The notes below the pieces were generated by a model. It was not told the DNA's origin, did no database searches, and saw only the letters and a program-made list of their open reading frames with translations. A DNA stretch of 64,000 nucleotides from assembly GCA_041659605.1 (NCBI GenBank), contig JBAZXW010000022.1, forward strand, positions 9,341 through 73,340, written 5' to 3'. Origin of the DNA: Solimonas sp041659605 (lineage in GTDB: Bacteria > Pseudomonadota > Gammaproteobacteria > Nevskiales > Nevskiaceae). The position numbers and the translations under genes are program-made. Of the stretch, positions 26,849-35,554 are shown one piece after another (position 1 is the stretch's first letter; each line of letters begins with the position of its first letter).

Positions 26849-26865
26849 TTTAAGGGTGGTTTAAG
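26849..26865 (+). promoter_or_regulatory. PmrA/QseB-type response-regulator box
   Basis: TTTAAGGGTGGTTTAAG is a direct repeat TTTAAG-N5-TTTAAG with 11-bp period, matching the known PmrA/QseB pattern YTTAAK-N5-YTTAAK. It lies 47 bp before the shp start, and the operon itself encodes an OmpR-class regulator of this type. Confidence 0.72.
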
Positions 26866-26911
26866 ACTCGGGGCATACCGTCGCTGCCGTGAACCTTCGA
26901 TGGAGCAGGGC

Positions 26912-27325
26912 ATGGCAATCAGGATTTCGCGGCTGGCGGTGCTGGGCATGCTGATGGCGGTTGCAGCGCCTGTGGCCATCGCGGGCGGCGCCGACCTGCT
27001 GCCGGCGCTCGAGCTGCAGGCGCGCCAAGCGGCTCCGGCATTCGCGGGCTTTTCCGCCCAGCGCGGGCAGGCGTTCTTCGACAGCACGCACGGCCAGCAG
27101 TGGAGTTGCAGCTCCTGCCACACGCGCAACCCGCTGCAGGCCGGCCGTCACGCCGCCACTGGCAAGACGATCGCGGCGCTGGCGCCGGCGGCCAACGCCG
27201 AGCGGCTAAGCGATCCGGCGAAAGTCGACAAATGGTTCCGTCGCAACTGCAAGGACGTGCTCAAGCGCGAGTGCACCGCGGCAGAGAAGGGCGACGTCAT
27301 CCGCTATCTGGTTTCGCTCAAGTGA
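26912..27325 (+). CDS. shp: Mono-haem cytochrome SHP (DUF1924)
   Basis: 137 residues from the ATG at 26912 (GGAG 6 nt upstream); a second ATG at 26900 is less well placed. Signal peptide to about VAIAGG, then a single haem site CSSCH followed by TRNPLQAGRHAATGK and APAANAERLSDPAKVDKWF. This is the layout of DUF1924 proteins, which include the sphaeroides haem protein SHP, an unusual cytochrome c that binds O2 and NO through a labile ligand. It would sit in the periplasm and receive electrons from the di-haem protein and cytochrome b561 encoded next to it. First gene of a five-gene operon headed by a PmrA/QseB-type box. Confidence 0.85.
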   Translation: MAIRISRLAVLGMLMAVAAPVAIAGGADLLPALELQARQAAPAFAGFSAQRGQAFFDSTHGQQWSCSSCHTRNPLQAGRHAATGKTIAALAPAANAERLSDPAKVDKWFRRNCKDVLKRECTAAEKGDVIRYLVSLK

Positions 27326-27335
27326 GGTGGCATCG

Positions 27336-27794
27336 ATGAACAAGATCCGGATGCGCCGCAACGTAGTGCTTCTTGCCGGCCTGTTCCTGGCCGGCATCGC
27401 GCAGGCCGACGAGGAACGCTTCGTCGTCACCAACGACCGCTGGAAGGCGGAGTGCGGCAGCTGCCATCTCGCCTATCCGCCGCAGCTGCTGCCGGCGTCG
27501 TCGTGGAGCATGCTGTTCGCCGGCCTCGGCGATCACTTCGGCAGCGACGCGACGCTCGATCCGGCGACCGCGACGCAGCTGCTCGCCTATGCGAAATCCA
27601 ATGCCGCGCGGCCGACGGACACGAAGCCGCCGCTGCGCGTCACCGAGACGCGCTGGTTCCGGCACGAGCACGACGAAGTTGGCGCCGCGACCTGGACCAA
27701 TCCCAAGGTCGGCAGTGCCGCCAACTGCGCCGCCTGCCATCAGGGCGCCGAGCGCGGCGACTTCGACGAAGACCTGATCCGCATTCCCCGATAG
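27336..27794 (+). CDS. dhc: Di-haem cytochrome c (DHC)
   Basis: 152 residues from the ATG at 27336, with GAGGTGG just upstream. Signal peptide ends at IAQADE. Two haem sites: CGSCH (followed by LAYPPQLLPASSW, a hallmark of DHC proteins) and CAACH near the C-terminus. DHC is known as the electron donor to SHP, bridging it to a membrane cytochrome b561. Located 10 bp after shp and 22 bp before the b561 gene, so the unit is co-transcribed. Confidence 0.88.
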   Translation: MNKIRMRRNVVLLAGLFLAGIAQADEERFVVTNDRWKAECGSCHLAYPPQLLPASSWSMLFAGLGDHFGSDATLDPATATQLLAYAKSNAARPTDTKPPLRVTETRWFRHEHDEVGAATWTNPKVGSAANCAACHQGAERGDFDEDLIRIPR

Positions 27795-27816
27795 CCCGAT
27801 CGCAGGAGACATCGAC

Positions 27817-28530
27817 ATGAACACGACCCGAATCCTCGTCTGGGACATCCCGACGCGGTTGTTCCACTGGCTGCTGGCGCTCAGTTTCGCCGGCGCCTAT
27901 ATCACCGCCGAATCCGAGTCCTGGCGGCTGGTGCACGTCACCCTGGGCTACACCTTCGGCGGACTGATCCTGTTCCGGCTGCTGTGGGGTCTGATCGGCA
28001 CGCGGCACGCGCGGTTCACCGACTTCGCCTTCAGCCCGCGCCGCGTGCGCGCCTACCTGCGCAGCCTGGTGAGCGGCAGACCGGAACACCATGTCGGCCA
28101 CAACCCGGCCGGCAGCTGGGCGATCTACGCGATCCTGCTGTTCGGCCTCGGCATCGCTGTCAGTGGCTACGCTCTATATAACGAGATCGGCGGCGAAGCC
28201 TTCGAGGAGGTCCACGAGGTGCTGGCCAACCTGCTGCTCGGCGTCGTCGTCGTCCACATCGCCGGCGTCGTCGTCAGCAGCGTCCTGCATCGCGAGAACT
28301 TGCCGCGCAGCATGGTCACCGGATACAAGAATGGCAGTGGGAGCGGCGAGGCGGCACAGGGTATCGGCCGCGCGCATGCCGGGGTCGGCATCGCGCTCGC
28401 GGGGCTGGTGCTCGCGTTCTGGCTCAATGCCTTCGGCGTGCGCGAAACGCTGGTCGGCGCGCCGGTCGACGTTGCCGATAACCCGGCTGCCCTCGGTGAG
28501 CAGGAGCATGATCACGACGATGACGACTGA
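27817..28530 (+). CDS. Cytochrome b561-family membrane protein
   Basis: 237 residues. Di-haem cytochrome b561 fold with four main membrane helices: FHWLLALSFAGAYIT, HVTLGYTFGGLILFRLLWGL, IYAILLFGLGIAVSGYALY and ANLLLGVVVVHIAGVVVSS, with His ligands at FHW, VHV, EVHEV and VVHIAG. A further hydrophobic helix precedes a His/Asp-rich C-terminus (EHDHDDDD), which may bind metal. It would pass electrons from quinol to DHC and on to SHP. Third gene of the shp operon. Confidence 0.86.
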   Translation: MNTTRILVWDIPTRLFHWLLALSFAGAYITAESESWRLVHVTLGYTFGGLILFRLLWGLIGTRHARFTDFAFSPRRVRAYLRSLVSGRPEHHVGHNPAGSWAIYAILLFGLGIAVSGYALYNEIGGEAFEEVHEVLANLLLGVVVVHIAGVVVSSVLHRENLPRSMVTGYKNGSGSGEAAQGIGRAHAGVGIALAGLVLAFWLNAFGVRETLVGAPVDVADNPAALGEQEHDHDDDD

Positions 28531-28539
28531 ACCGGCCGC

Positions 28540-29202
28540 ATGCGCATCCTGATCGTCGAGGACGATGCGCTGCTGGGGGATGGCCTGCAGGTCGGGCTCC
28601 GGCAGCGCGGCTATGAGCCGGACTGGGTGCGCGACGGCCAGGCCGCGCTGCTGGCGCTGGGCACCGAAACCTATGCCGCGGTCGTCCTCGATCTGGGTCT
28701 GCCCAAAGTCGACGGCATCGAAGTCCTGCGGCGTCTCCGCAGCCGTGCGTCGAAGCTGCCGGTGCTGATTCTCACCGCGCGTGATGCGATCGACGACCGC
28801 GTGCACGGACTCGACGCGGGAGCGGACGACTATGTCGTCAAACCGGTCGATCTCGACGAGCTGGCGGCGCGCCTGCGCGCGCTGATCCGTCGTTCGAAAG
28901 GCGAGGCGCAACCGGCGCTGGCTGTTGCGGACATCACGCTCGATCCGGCGACGCGCGAGGTCCGCCATCGCGGGCAACCGATCGAGCTCGGCGCGCGCGA
29001 ATTCGCTCTGCTGCATCTGTTGATGCTCAACGCCGGCCGCGTGCTGACGCGCGAACAGATCGAAGGCCAGCTCTACGCCTGGGGTGGAGAAGTCGAAAGC
29101 AATGCCGTCGAGGTGCACATTCATCACCTGCGCCGCAAGCTCGCGCCCGAAGCCATCCGCACCGTGCGCGGCGTCGGTTACATGCTGACCGCAGGAACCT
29201 GA
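28540..29202 (+). CDS. OmpR-class response regulator, QseB/PmrA-like
   Basis: 220 residues. Receiver domain with acidic pocket EDD (residues 7-9), phosphoryl acceptor Asp51 (VVLDLGLPK) and Lys of KPVDLDEL, then a winged-helix DNA-binding domain ending in RTVRGVGYML. It sits 9 bp after the cytochrome b561 gene and 5 bp before its kinase. The TTTAAG direct repeat upstream of shp is the type of site bound by this subfamily, so the operon is probably autoregulated. The signal may relate to redox, O2 or NO, given the neighbours; that is inference. Confidence 0.87.
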   Translation: MRILIVEDDALLGDGLQVGLRQRGYEPDWVRDGQAALLALGTETYAAVVLDLGLPKVDGIEVLRRLRSRASKLPVLILTARDAIDDRVHGLDAGADDYVVKPVDLDELAARLRALIRRSKGEAQPALAVADITLDPATREVRHRGQPIELGAREFALLHLLMLNAGRVLTREQIEGQLYAWGGEVESNAVEVHIHHLRRKLAPEAIRTVRGVGYMLTAGT

Positions 29203-29207
29203 GCCCG

Positions 29208-30554
29208 ATGCCGCATTCGATCCGCAGCCGGCTGATGGTCTCGCTTGTGGCCGCGTCCGCGATCATCTGGACCGCCAGTGGCGTCATGGCGTACCGCGAC
29301 GCGCTGCATGAAGTCGACGAACTGCTCGACGCGCATCTTGCGCAGTCGGCGGCCTTGCTGCTTGCGCAGTCCGGCGAGCTGGACGAGATCGACACCGAGC
29401 ATCTGCCGCTGTTGCACAAGTACGGGCGGCGCGTGGCCTTCCAGGTGTGGGAAGACGGCGAGACTCTGCGCCTGCACTCGCTCAACGCGCCCAACGCGCG
29501 CCTGTCGAGGCGGGACCACGGCTTTGCCGACGAATTCATCGACGGCCGCGGCTGGCGGGTCTTCAGCATCTGGGCGGACGGCGACCTGATCCAGGTTGCG
29601 GAAGAGAGCGGCGCGCGCAAGGCGATTGCCCGCGGCATCGGGCGCGGCCTGCTGCTGCCGCTGCTGCTCGGCTTGCCGCTGCTTGGCGTGTTGATCGCGT
29701 GGATCGTGCAGCGCGGGCTGCGGCCGCTGGGGGCGCTGTCCGTCGAGGTCGGACGCCGTGCGCCTGACCAGCTCGCGCCGCTGGCGGTGCCCGCCGGCAG
29801 CCCGTCCGAGCTGCAGCCGCTGCTGGCGCGGCTCAACCTGCTGTTCGAGCAGTTGACGGAATCCTTCGAAGCGGAGCGTCGCTTTACCGCCGACGCTGCG
29901 CACGAACTGCGCACGCCGATCGCCGCGCTCAAGGCGCAGGCGCAGGTGGCGCAGGGCGCGGCGACTGACACCGAGCGTCAGCAGGCGCTGACCAAGGTGA
30001 TCCAGGCCTGCGACCGGACCGCGCGCCTGATCGGCCAGCTGCTGACGCTGTCGCGGCTCGAACCGGCGCACTGGCGTGAGCGCAGCGCGACCGTGGATCT
30101 GCACGCGCTGGCCGCCGGCGTCGCGGCGGATCTCGCGCCGCTGGCGCTGCGGCGGGGTATCGACCTGCAGCTGGAGGGCGGCACGACCATCGTGGAGGGC
30201 CACGCGGATCTGCTCGCCGTGTTGCTGCGCAATCTGCTCGACAACGCGATCCGCTACGCGCCGGACCGCAGCCAGGTGCGCGTACGCGTAGAGCGTGCTC
30301 ACGAAAGCGTGCGCCTGCATGTCATCGACCAGGGACCGGGCATCGAGCCCGCACTGCGCGGCCGGCTGGGCCAGCGCTTCCAGCGCCTGGGCCGCGCCGA
30401 CGTCGAGGGCACCGGTCTGGGCCTGTCGATCGTCCGGCGCATCGCCGATCTGCATGGCGCCGCGCTGAGCTTCAACGACGGCGTGGACGGCCGCGGGCTG
30501 GAGGTCGTTCTGACTTTCGGCTCTGCTGCGTCGCGTGCCCTGCAATCGGGATGA
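29208..30554 (+). CDS. Sensor histidine kinase, QseC-like
   Basis: 448 residues. N-terminal membrane helix (LMVSLVAASAIIWTASGVM), a periplasmic sensor of about 120 residues, second helix LLLPLLLGLPLLGVLIAWIV, HAMP-like linker, then the H-box AAHELRTPIAAL with His232 as likely phosphorylation site. ATP-binding motifs are complete: N-box LLRNLLDNAIRYA, D/G1 VIDQGPGIEP, F-box FQRLGR and G2 GTGLGLSIV. Last gene of the shp operon. It phosphorylates the upstream regulator. Confidence 0.88.
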   Translation: MPHSIRSRLMVSLVAASAIIWTASGVMAYRDALHEVDELLDAHLAQSAALLLAQSGELDEIDTEHLPLLHKYGRRVAFQVWEDGETLRLHSLNAPNARLSRRDHGFADEFIDGRGWRVFSIWADGDLIQVAEESGARKAIARGIGRGLLLPLLLGLPLLGVLIAWIVQRGLRPLGALSVEVGRRAPDQLAPLAVPAGSPSELQPLLARLNLLFEQLTESFEAERRFTADAAHELRTPIAALKAQAQVAQGAATDTERQQALTKVIQACDRTARLIGQLLTLSRLEPAHWRERSATVDLHALAAGVAADLAPLALRRGIDLQLEGGTTIVEGHADLLAVLLRNLLDNAIRYAPDRSQVRVRVERAHESVRLHVIDQGPGIEPALRGRLGQRFQRLGRADVEGTGLGLSIVRRIADLHGAALSFNDGVDGRGLEVVLTFGSAASRALQSG

Positions 30555-30559
30555 CGCCC

Positions 30560-30595
30560 ATGAAAAAGCTGTCCCTGGATATCGACGGGCGGTAG
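30560..30595 (+). other. Eleven-codon leader-like mini-ORF
   Basis: ATG to TAG encoding MKKLSLDIDGR, directly after the kinase gene. The sequence resembles the opening of class I lanthipeptide-type leader peptides (MKKLSLD...), but no core peptide or modification gene follows. It may be a truncated remnant or chance; expression is not supported beyond a weak GGGATGA upstream. Confidence 0.25.
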
Positions 30596-30597
30596 CG

Positions 30598-31485
30598 TCA
30601 CGGCGCCGGCACAGGCGTCCGGCTGAGGAGCCCGATCACCGGCGTGCCGTGCGCGCGCATCGCCGGCTCGATCTTCCGGTGCAGCGCGTGGTAGCGGTAG
30701 AACGGCACGCGCGGAAAGAGGTGGTGCACCGAATGCAGGTTCTGGCCTAGCCAGAACCATTCCAGCGGCTTCATCCACAGCGGCATGATCAGGCTGTTGG
30801 TGTTGCGATAGCGGGCGGCATCCTCGTACGGATGGTGCGGGCGGTAGGCGAACCAGTACGCAGTGAAGAAGGCGCCGGCCAGGTAGCCGACGACCAGCAG
30901 CACGACGGTCGACGCGGTCGGCACCAGCGCCAGGAACGCCAGGCGCCAGCCGATCGCCAGCGCCAGCTCGGCGAAGTAGGTCACGCGCTCGCGCCGCGGC
31001 GCCGTCGCCCAGTAGTCGCGGAACAGGAACGTGTTCTGCGTCCACAGGAACTTGAACCCGCAGATCACGAAGGCCAGGACGCCGTGGCGCATGCCGCTGA
31101 CGACGAAGTCCGGGTCCTTGTCGGGCTGGTTGGTGTAGCGATGGTGGGTGAAGTGTTCCACCTTGTGCGTCGAGTACGGCACCATGATCAGCGGCGCGAC
31201 CAGGTAGCCGCACAGGTCGTTGAGCCACTGCAGACGCTCGCGGCTGCCGTGAATGTTGCCGTGCGCGGCCTCGTGTAGCGGCGTGTACGACATGTAGGTC
31301 AGCGCGGCATAGATCAGGATCGCCGCCACCAGCGGAACCACGCCGGCCGCGAACAGCCACAGGTTGGCGCCGAAGGCGCCCAGCACGAACGCCACCAGGG
31401 CGACGGTCGGCCACGCCAGCTCGCCCGTATACTCCTTGGAGGTGGCGATGGCCTGCTTGTTCAGCGCACTCAGATCCTGTTGCAT
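30598..31485 (-). CDS. Membrane fatty-acid desaturase/hydroxylase family protein
   Basis: 295 residues with four to five membrane helices and the three histidine boxes of the di-iron superfamily: HEAAHGN, HFTHHRYTN and HSVHHLFP. These ligate two irons on the cytoplasmic face and support O2-dependent desaturation or hydroxylation. The spacing and the short length fit the group that contains bacterial fatty-acid desaturases and beta-carotene hydroxylases; which applies is not decidable here. Divergent from an AraC regulator at 31615, 129 bp apart, which may control it. Confidence 0.85.
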   Translation of the reverse strand: MQQDLSALNKQAIATSKEYTGELAWPTVALVAFVLGAFGANLWLFAAGVVPLVAAILIYAALTYMSYTPLHEAAHGNIHGSRERLQWLNDLCGYLVAPLIMVPYSTHKVEHFTHHRYTNQPDKDPDFVVSGMRHGVLAFVICGFKFLWTQNTFLFRDYWATAPRRERVTYFAELALAIGWRLAFLALVPTASTVVLLVVGYLAGAFFTAYWFAYRPHHPYEDAARYRNTNSLIMPLWMKPLEWFWLGQNLHSVHHLFPRVPFYRYHALHRKIEPAMRAHGTPVIGLLSRTPVPAP

Positions 31486-31614
31486 GGGGCACTCCGTTCA
31501 CGGCGGGTCGAGGCTCCAATCTAGGGACCGGTTGCAGCGGGCGACAGGGCATTGCCGGCCTGCCGCAGCGCATATCCGGCCAACGACGAACAGGGCGCGC
31601 GCCCGGGAGAGGGC

Positions 31615-32631
31615 ATGTCCGAGCAGACCAGCGTTCTGCACCCCGTCGCCATCGCGCAGGTGATGGTCAACTTCGCGGCGCGCCATGGCGTCGACGCAGA
31701 CACCTGCCTGCTCGGCACCGGCGTGACCGAGGCGCAGCTGCGCGACGCGGACGCGTTGATCACACGCGAACAGGAAATGCGCCTGCTCGAGAACCTGATC
31801 CTCGCGCTGCCGCAGGTGCCGGCGCCCGGCTTCGAACTGGGGCTGCAGTACAACGTCGCCACTTTCGGCATCTGGGGTTTCGCGGCGCGCATCAGTCGCA
31901 CGCTGCGCGAGGCGTTCGAGCGCGCGGTGCGCTACCTGCCGCTGAGCACCGCCTACTGTCGATTCTGGCTGGAGGCCGACGCGCGCGAGTTCGCGATCTG
32001 TGCCGACCCGGCGGCGATTCCCCAGCACCTGCGCCAGTTCCTGCTCGAGCGCGACCTCGCGACCTCGGTGAACCTGCTCAGGGAGCTCAGCCTGGCCGGC
32101 GTGCGCGTCCAGCGCCTGGAGTTCCAGGGACCGGCGCCGGGCCACGCCGCGCGCATCGAAGCTCTGTGCGGCCTCGCGCCGCGCTACGGCAGCAGCCGCA
32201 ACGCCATCGTGCTGCGCCGCGAGGACGCCGAGATTCCGCTGCCGATGTACGACGCCCACCTGGTCCGCCTGTTCGAGGACCAGTGCCGGGCGCAGCTCGA
32301 ACGTAGACAAATGGCCGGCCTGGGCGGCCAGGTGCGCCAGCTGATCCTCGGACCGCTGGGCCTGGTCGCTTCGATCGAGGACGTCGCGCAGCGGCTGGCG
32401 ATGGCGCCGCGCAGCCTGCGTCGAAAGCTCGAAGAGGAAGGCACCAGCTTCCGCGACATCGTCGAAGCGGAGCGCAGGCAGCTGGCCGTGCAGCTGCTGC
32501 AGGGGACCCAGATGAAGCTGGACGAGATGGCGCTGCAGCTGGGTTATGGCGACACGGCCAGCTTCACGCGTGCGTTCCGACGCTGGTTCGCGCAGGCGCC
32601 GGGGGAGTATCGCAAGGAGCTCAGGGGCTGA
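31615..32631 (+). CDS. AraC-family regulator, OruR-like
   Basis: 338 residues from the ATG at 31615 (GGGAGAGGG upstream). N-terminal PF12625-type sensing domain (LGTGVTEAQLRDADALITREQE, described by its start near residue 34; FGIWGFAARISRTLREA). C-terminal double HTH: SIEDVAQRLAMAPRSLRRKL and MALQLGYGDTASFTRAFRRW. Divergent from the membrane desaturase, the likely target. Confidence 0.86.
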   Translation: MSEQTSVLHPVAIAQVMVNFAARHGVDADTCLLGTGVTEAQLRDADALITREQEMRLLENLILALPQVPAPGFELGLQYNVATFGIWGFAARISRTLREAFERAVRYLPLSTAYCRFWLEADAREFAICADPAAIPQHLRQFLLERDLATSVNLLRELSLAGVRVQRLEFQGPAPGHAARIEALCGLAPRYGSSRNAIVLRREDAEIPLPMYDAHLVRLFEDQCRAQLERRQMAGLGGQVRQLILGPLGLVASIEDVAQRLAMAPRSLRRKLEEEGTSFRDIVEAERRQLAVQLLQGTQMKLDEMALQLGYGDTASFTRAFRRWFAQAPGEYRKELRG

Positions 32632-32732
32632 CCGGGGCCTGAGCGAAGATCTCGGGTTACATCGTGTGCGGATGTCGAACCCGGCCGCCTGCCTTACGAT
32701 CCAATCCGGTCCGGCAGGTTCCAGGAGTCATC

Positions 32733-33659
32733 GTGCAGTCCATCATCTCGGTCCAGGGCTTGAACAAGGTCTATGCGACGGGCTTCCAGGCGCTCAAGAA
32801 CATCGATCTGGAGATCCGCCGCGGTGAGATCTTCGCGCTGCTCGGCCCCAACGGCGCTGGCAAGACTACGCTGATCAACATCGTCTGCGGCATCGTCAAT
32901 CCCGGCGAGGGCACGGTGCGGGTGGACGGCCACGACATCCGCAGCGATTTTCGTGCCGCGCGCGCGGCGATCGGCCTGGTGCCGCAGGAGCTGTTCACCG
33001 ACGCCTTCGAGAGCGTGTGGGCCACGGTCAGCTTCAGCCGCGGGCTGTTCGGCAAGCCGCGCGACGACGCCCGCGTCGAGAAGGTCCTGCGCGACCTGTC
33101 GCTGTGGGACAAGCGACATGACCGCATCATGACCCTGTCCGGCGGCATGAAGCGGCGCGTGATGATCGCCAAGGCGCTGGCGCACGAACCCTCGGTGCTG
33201 TTCCTCGACGAGCCGAGCGCCGGCGTCGACGTCGAACTGCGCCGCGACATGTGGGCGATGGTGCGGCGTCTGCGCGAGTCCGGCGTCACCATCATCCTGA
33301 CGACGCACTACATCGAGGAAGCCGAGGAGATGGCCGACCGCATCGGCGTGATCCACAAGGGCGCGCTGATCGTCGTCGAGGACAAGGCCACGCTGATGCA
33401 GAAGCTGGGCAAGAAGCAGCTGACCTTGCAGCTGCAGCAGCCGCTCGCCGGCATCCCCGACGAGCTGCGCGCGCATCCGCTGGAGCTGTCCGCCGACGGC
33501 CTCGAGCTGGTCTACACCTTCGACACGCAGACCGAGCAGACCGGCATCGCTGCGCTGCTGCGCCGGCTGACCGAGCACGGCATCGATTTCAAGTCGCTGT
33601 CTTCGAGCGAAAGCTCGCTCGAGGACATCTTCGTCAACCTGCTGAGAACCCGCGCATGA
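32733..33659 (+). CDS. ABC-2 exporter ATP-binding subunit
   Basis: 308 residues from the GTG at 32733, chosen because CCAGGAG sits 6 nt upstream; the upstream extension of the frame is Arg/Pro-rich. Walker A GPNGAGKTT, signature LSGGMKRR, Walker B VLFLDEPSAGVD and the H-loop TTHYIEEAEEM are intact. The C-terminal ~80 residues (from KQLTLQLQQPLAG) are typical of ABC-2 exporters such as YadG/NodI types. It overlaps the permease by four bases. Substrate unknown: polysaccharide, lipid or drug are all possible. Confidence 0.88.
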   Translation: MQSIISVQGLNKVYATGFQALKNIDLEIRRGEIFALLGPNGAGKTTLINIVCGIVNPGEGTVRVDGHDIRSDFRAARAAIGLVPQELFTDAFESVWATVSFSRGLFGKPRDDARVEKVLRDLSLWDKRHDRIMTLSGGMKRRVMIAKALAHEPSVLFLDEPSAGVDVELRRDMWAMVRRLRESGVTIILTTHYIEEAEEMADRIGVIHKGALIVVEDKATLMQKLGKKQLTLQLQQPLAGIPDELRAHPLELSADGLELVYTFDTQTEQTGIAALLRRLTEHGIDFKSLSSSESSLEDIFVNLLRTRA

Positions 33660-34426
33660 TTCATCTCAACACCTTTGCCATCCGCGCGATCTACCACTTC
33701 GAGATGGCGCGCTGGTTCCGCACGCTGACGCAGAGCGTCGCCGCGCCGGTGATTTCGACTTCGCTGTATTTCGTCGTCTTCGGCGCCGCGATCGGCGCGC
33801 GCATGGGCGACATCGACGGCATCGCCTACGGCGCCTTCATCATCCCCGGCCTGGTGATGCTGTCGCTGCTGTCCGAGAGCATCTCCAACGCCTCGTTCGG
33901 CATCTACATGCCGAAGTGGTCGGGCACGATCTACGAGGTGCTGTCGGCGCCGGTGTCTGCGGTCGAGATCGTGATCGGCTACGTCGGCGCGGCGGCGACC
34001 AAGTCGATCCTGCTCGGGGTGCTGATCCTGGCGACCGCGCGCCTGTTCGTGGCCTACGAAATCGCCCATCCGCTGTGGATGCTCGCCTTCCTGCTGCTGA
34101 CCGCGGTGACCTTCAGCCTGTTCGGCTTCGTCATCGGCGTCTGGGCCGACAGCTGGGAGAAGCTGCAGGTGGTCCCGCTGATGATCGTCACGCCGCTGGC
34201 CTTCCTCGGCGGCAGCTTCTACTCGATTTCGATGCTGCCGCCGATCTGGCAGAAGATCGCGCTGCTCAACCCGGTCGTGTACCTGATCAGCGGCTTCCGC
34301 TGGAGCTTCTACGGCGTCGCCGACGTCGGCGTCGGCGTGAGCCTGGCGATGATCGCGCTGTTCATGGCGCTGTGCCTGGGCGGCATCGCGTGGATTTTCC
34401 GCACCGGCTACAAGATCAAGAACTGA
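33656..34426 (+). CDS. ABC-2 exporter permease
   Basis: 256 residues with six hydrophobic segments (for example VAAPVISTSLYFVVFGAAIG, FIIPGLVMLSLLSESISNA, LMIVTPLAFLGGSFYSISML). The GGSFY...LPPIWQKIALLNPVVYLISGFRW stretch, described by its position about residues 180-215, is the ABC-2 family signature seen in YadH. Its ATG overlaps the stop of the ATPase gene, so subunits are made in step. Two of each would form the exporter in the inner membrane. Confidence 0.88.
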   Translation: MIHLNTFAIRAIYHFEMARWFRTLTQSVAAPVISTSLYFVVFGAAIGARMGDIDGIAYGAFIIPGLVMLSLLSESISNASFGIYMPKWSGTIYEVLSAPVSAVEIVIGYVGAAATKSILLGVLILATARLFVAYEIAHPLWMLAFLLLTAVTFSLFGFVIGVWADSWEKLQVVPLMIVTPLAFLGGSFYSISMLPPIWQKIALLNPVVYLISGFRWSFYGVADVGVGVSLAMIALFMALCLGGIAWIFRTGYKIKN

Positions 34427-34435
34427 GGCGCCCGT

Positions 34436-34510
34436 TGTAGGAGCGCCTCTTAGGCGCGATTCTTTCCGTGCGGCGTGACCGCCGCATCGCGGCCAAGGGC
34501 CGCTCCTACA
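34436..34510. repeat. Dispersed repeat, TGTAGGAGCG family
   Basis: Starts TGTAGGAGCGCCTCTTAGGC and ends GGGCCGCTCCTACA; the outer ends are inverted repeats. A relative lies at 59738-59807. It sits between the convergent exporter and diguanylate cyclase genes. Confidence 0.75.
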
Positions 34511-34554
34511 AAAGCTTCGCAGCCCGGGACGACGCGCCGGATCATGTCTTCACT

Positions 34555-35475
34555 TCAGGTGCCGGTGATCGGCGCGGCGTCGGCGGCGGGCGGCGACCAG
34601 ACCTGGACTTTGTTGCGACCCGCCGCCTTGGCGGCATACATCGCCTCGTCGGAGCGAACGATCGCGGTTTCGACGCTGGCGTCGGGATCGAGCGGGGCGA
34701 CGCCGAACGACGCGGTGACGTGCACGGTCCTGCCACCGATGTCGATCGCCATCGCCGCAAGCTGCTGGCGCACGCGCTCCAGTACGGTCGCCGCCTCGAT
34801 GGGCGTCGTGTGCCGCATCGCGAGCAGGAATTCCTCGCCACCGTAGCGGTAGACGACGTCGTAGGGCCGCACGCTGTCCATCAGGCACTTCGCCGCCGCC
34901 ATCAGCACGCGGTCGCCGGCGGAGTGGCCGTAGGTATCGTTGACCGACTTGAAGCGGTCGAGGTCCATCATCGCGACGCAGGACGACTCGACGCCCCGCT
35001 GCGCCATCGCATGCTGTTCGCGCAGGCGCGCGAGCAGGCTGTTGCGGTTCGCTGCGCCGGTCAGCGGGTCGGCGTTCTGGAAGGCATCCACCAGCTCCTG
35101 GCGCAGCGACATGACTTCGAAGCGCATCGTCTGCAGCGAATCGGCGAAGGCGTCGAAGGCCTGCGCGGAGATTCGCTCTCGGTTGCGTGCGCTCTCGAGC
35201 AGTTCGCGCGCGCGGCTGTGCATCTGCTCGTGCGCGTCGCCGATCGCCAGGAATCCCGGATGCGTGCGCAGCCGGACGGCGTCCGCGCCGTCGTACCACT
35301 GGCCGAAGCGGCAGCGATGGTGTGCGTCCGGCGCCAGGTCGTCGGCATTGGCGTCCAGTCCGCAGACCAGCGTGCGATTGAGCGTCGCATGCCACTGCTG
35401 GTGGCCGTCGAGGGCCTGCTGCAGCTTCGTCAGCACACCCGAGACTTCCGTGGCAGGCAGGCTGGGGATCGTCAT
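34555..35475 (-). CDS. Diguanylate cyclase with CZB zinc-sensor domain (DgcZ-like)
   Basis: 306 residues. The N-terminal half is a CZB domain: H-x-L-N-R-T-L (near residue 25), HHRCRFGQWYDG and the later HPGFLAIGDAHEQMH supply the His/Cys zinc ligands. The C-terminal GGDEF domain has MMDLDRFKSVND, the active-site GGEEF and an upstream RPYD I-site (RxxD five residues before), so product inhibition is expected. Architecture and length match E. coli DgcZ, whose cyclase is blocked by zinc. It would make c-di-GMP, which may feed the MshEN-type ATPase at 19912. Single gene. Confidence 0.87.
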   Translation of the reverse strand: MTIPSLPATEVSGVLTKLQQALDGHQQWHATLNRTLVCGLDANADDLAPDAHHRCRFGQWYDGADAVRLRTHPGFLAIGDAHEQMHSRARELLESARNRERISAQAFDAFADSLQTMRFEVMSLRQELVDAFQNADPLTGAANRNSLLARLREQHAMAQRGVESSCVAMMDLDRFKSVNDTYGHSAGDRVLMAAAKCLMDSVRPYDVVYRYGGEEFLLAMRHTTPIEAATVLERVRQQLAAMAIDIGGRTVHVTASFGVAPLDPDASVETAIVRSDEAMYAAKAAGRNKVQVWSPPAADAAPITGT

Positions 35476-35554
35476 GACGGCGTCTCGCTCCTATGCGTCA
35501 GCGTGAGGCTGCCACAGGCGCCCGGCCCCCGCATTGATCCAGGTCCGCGCGTCT

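Noticed and set aside
24764..26911. Long N-terminal extension of shp
   Set aside because: Lies antisense to two real genes; the ATG at 26912 has a ribosome site and a signal peptide.
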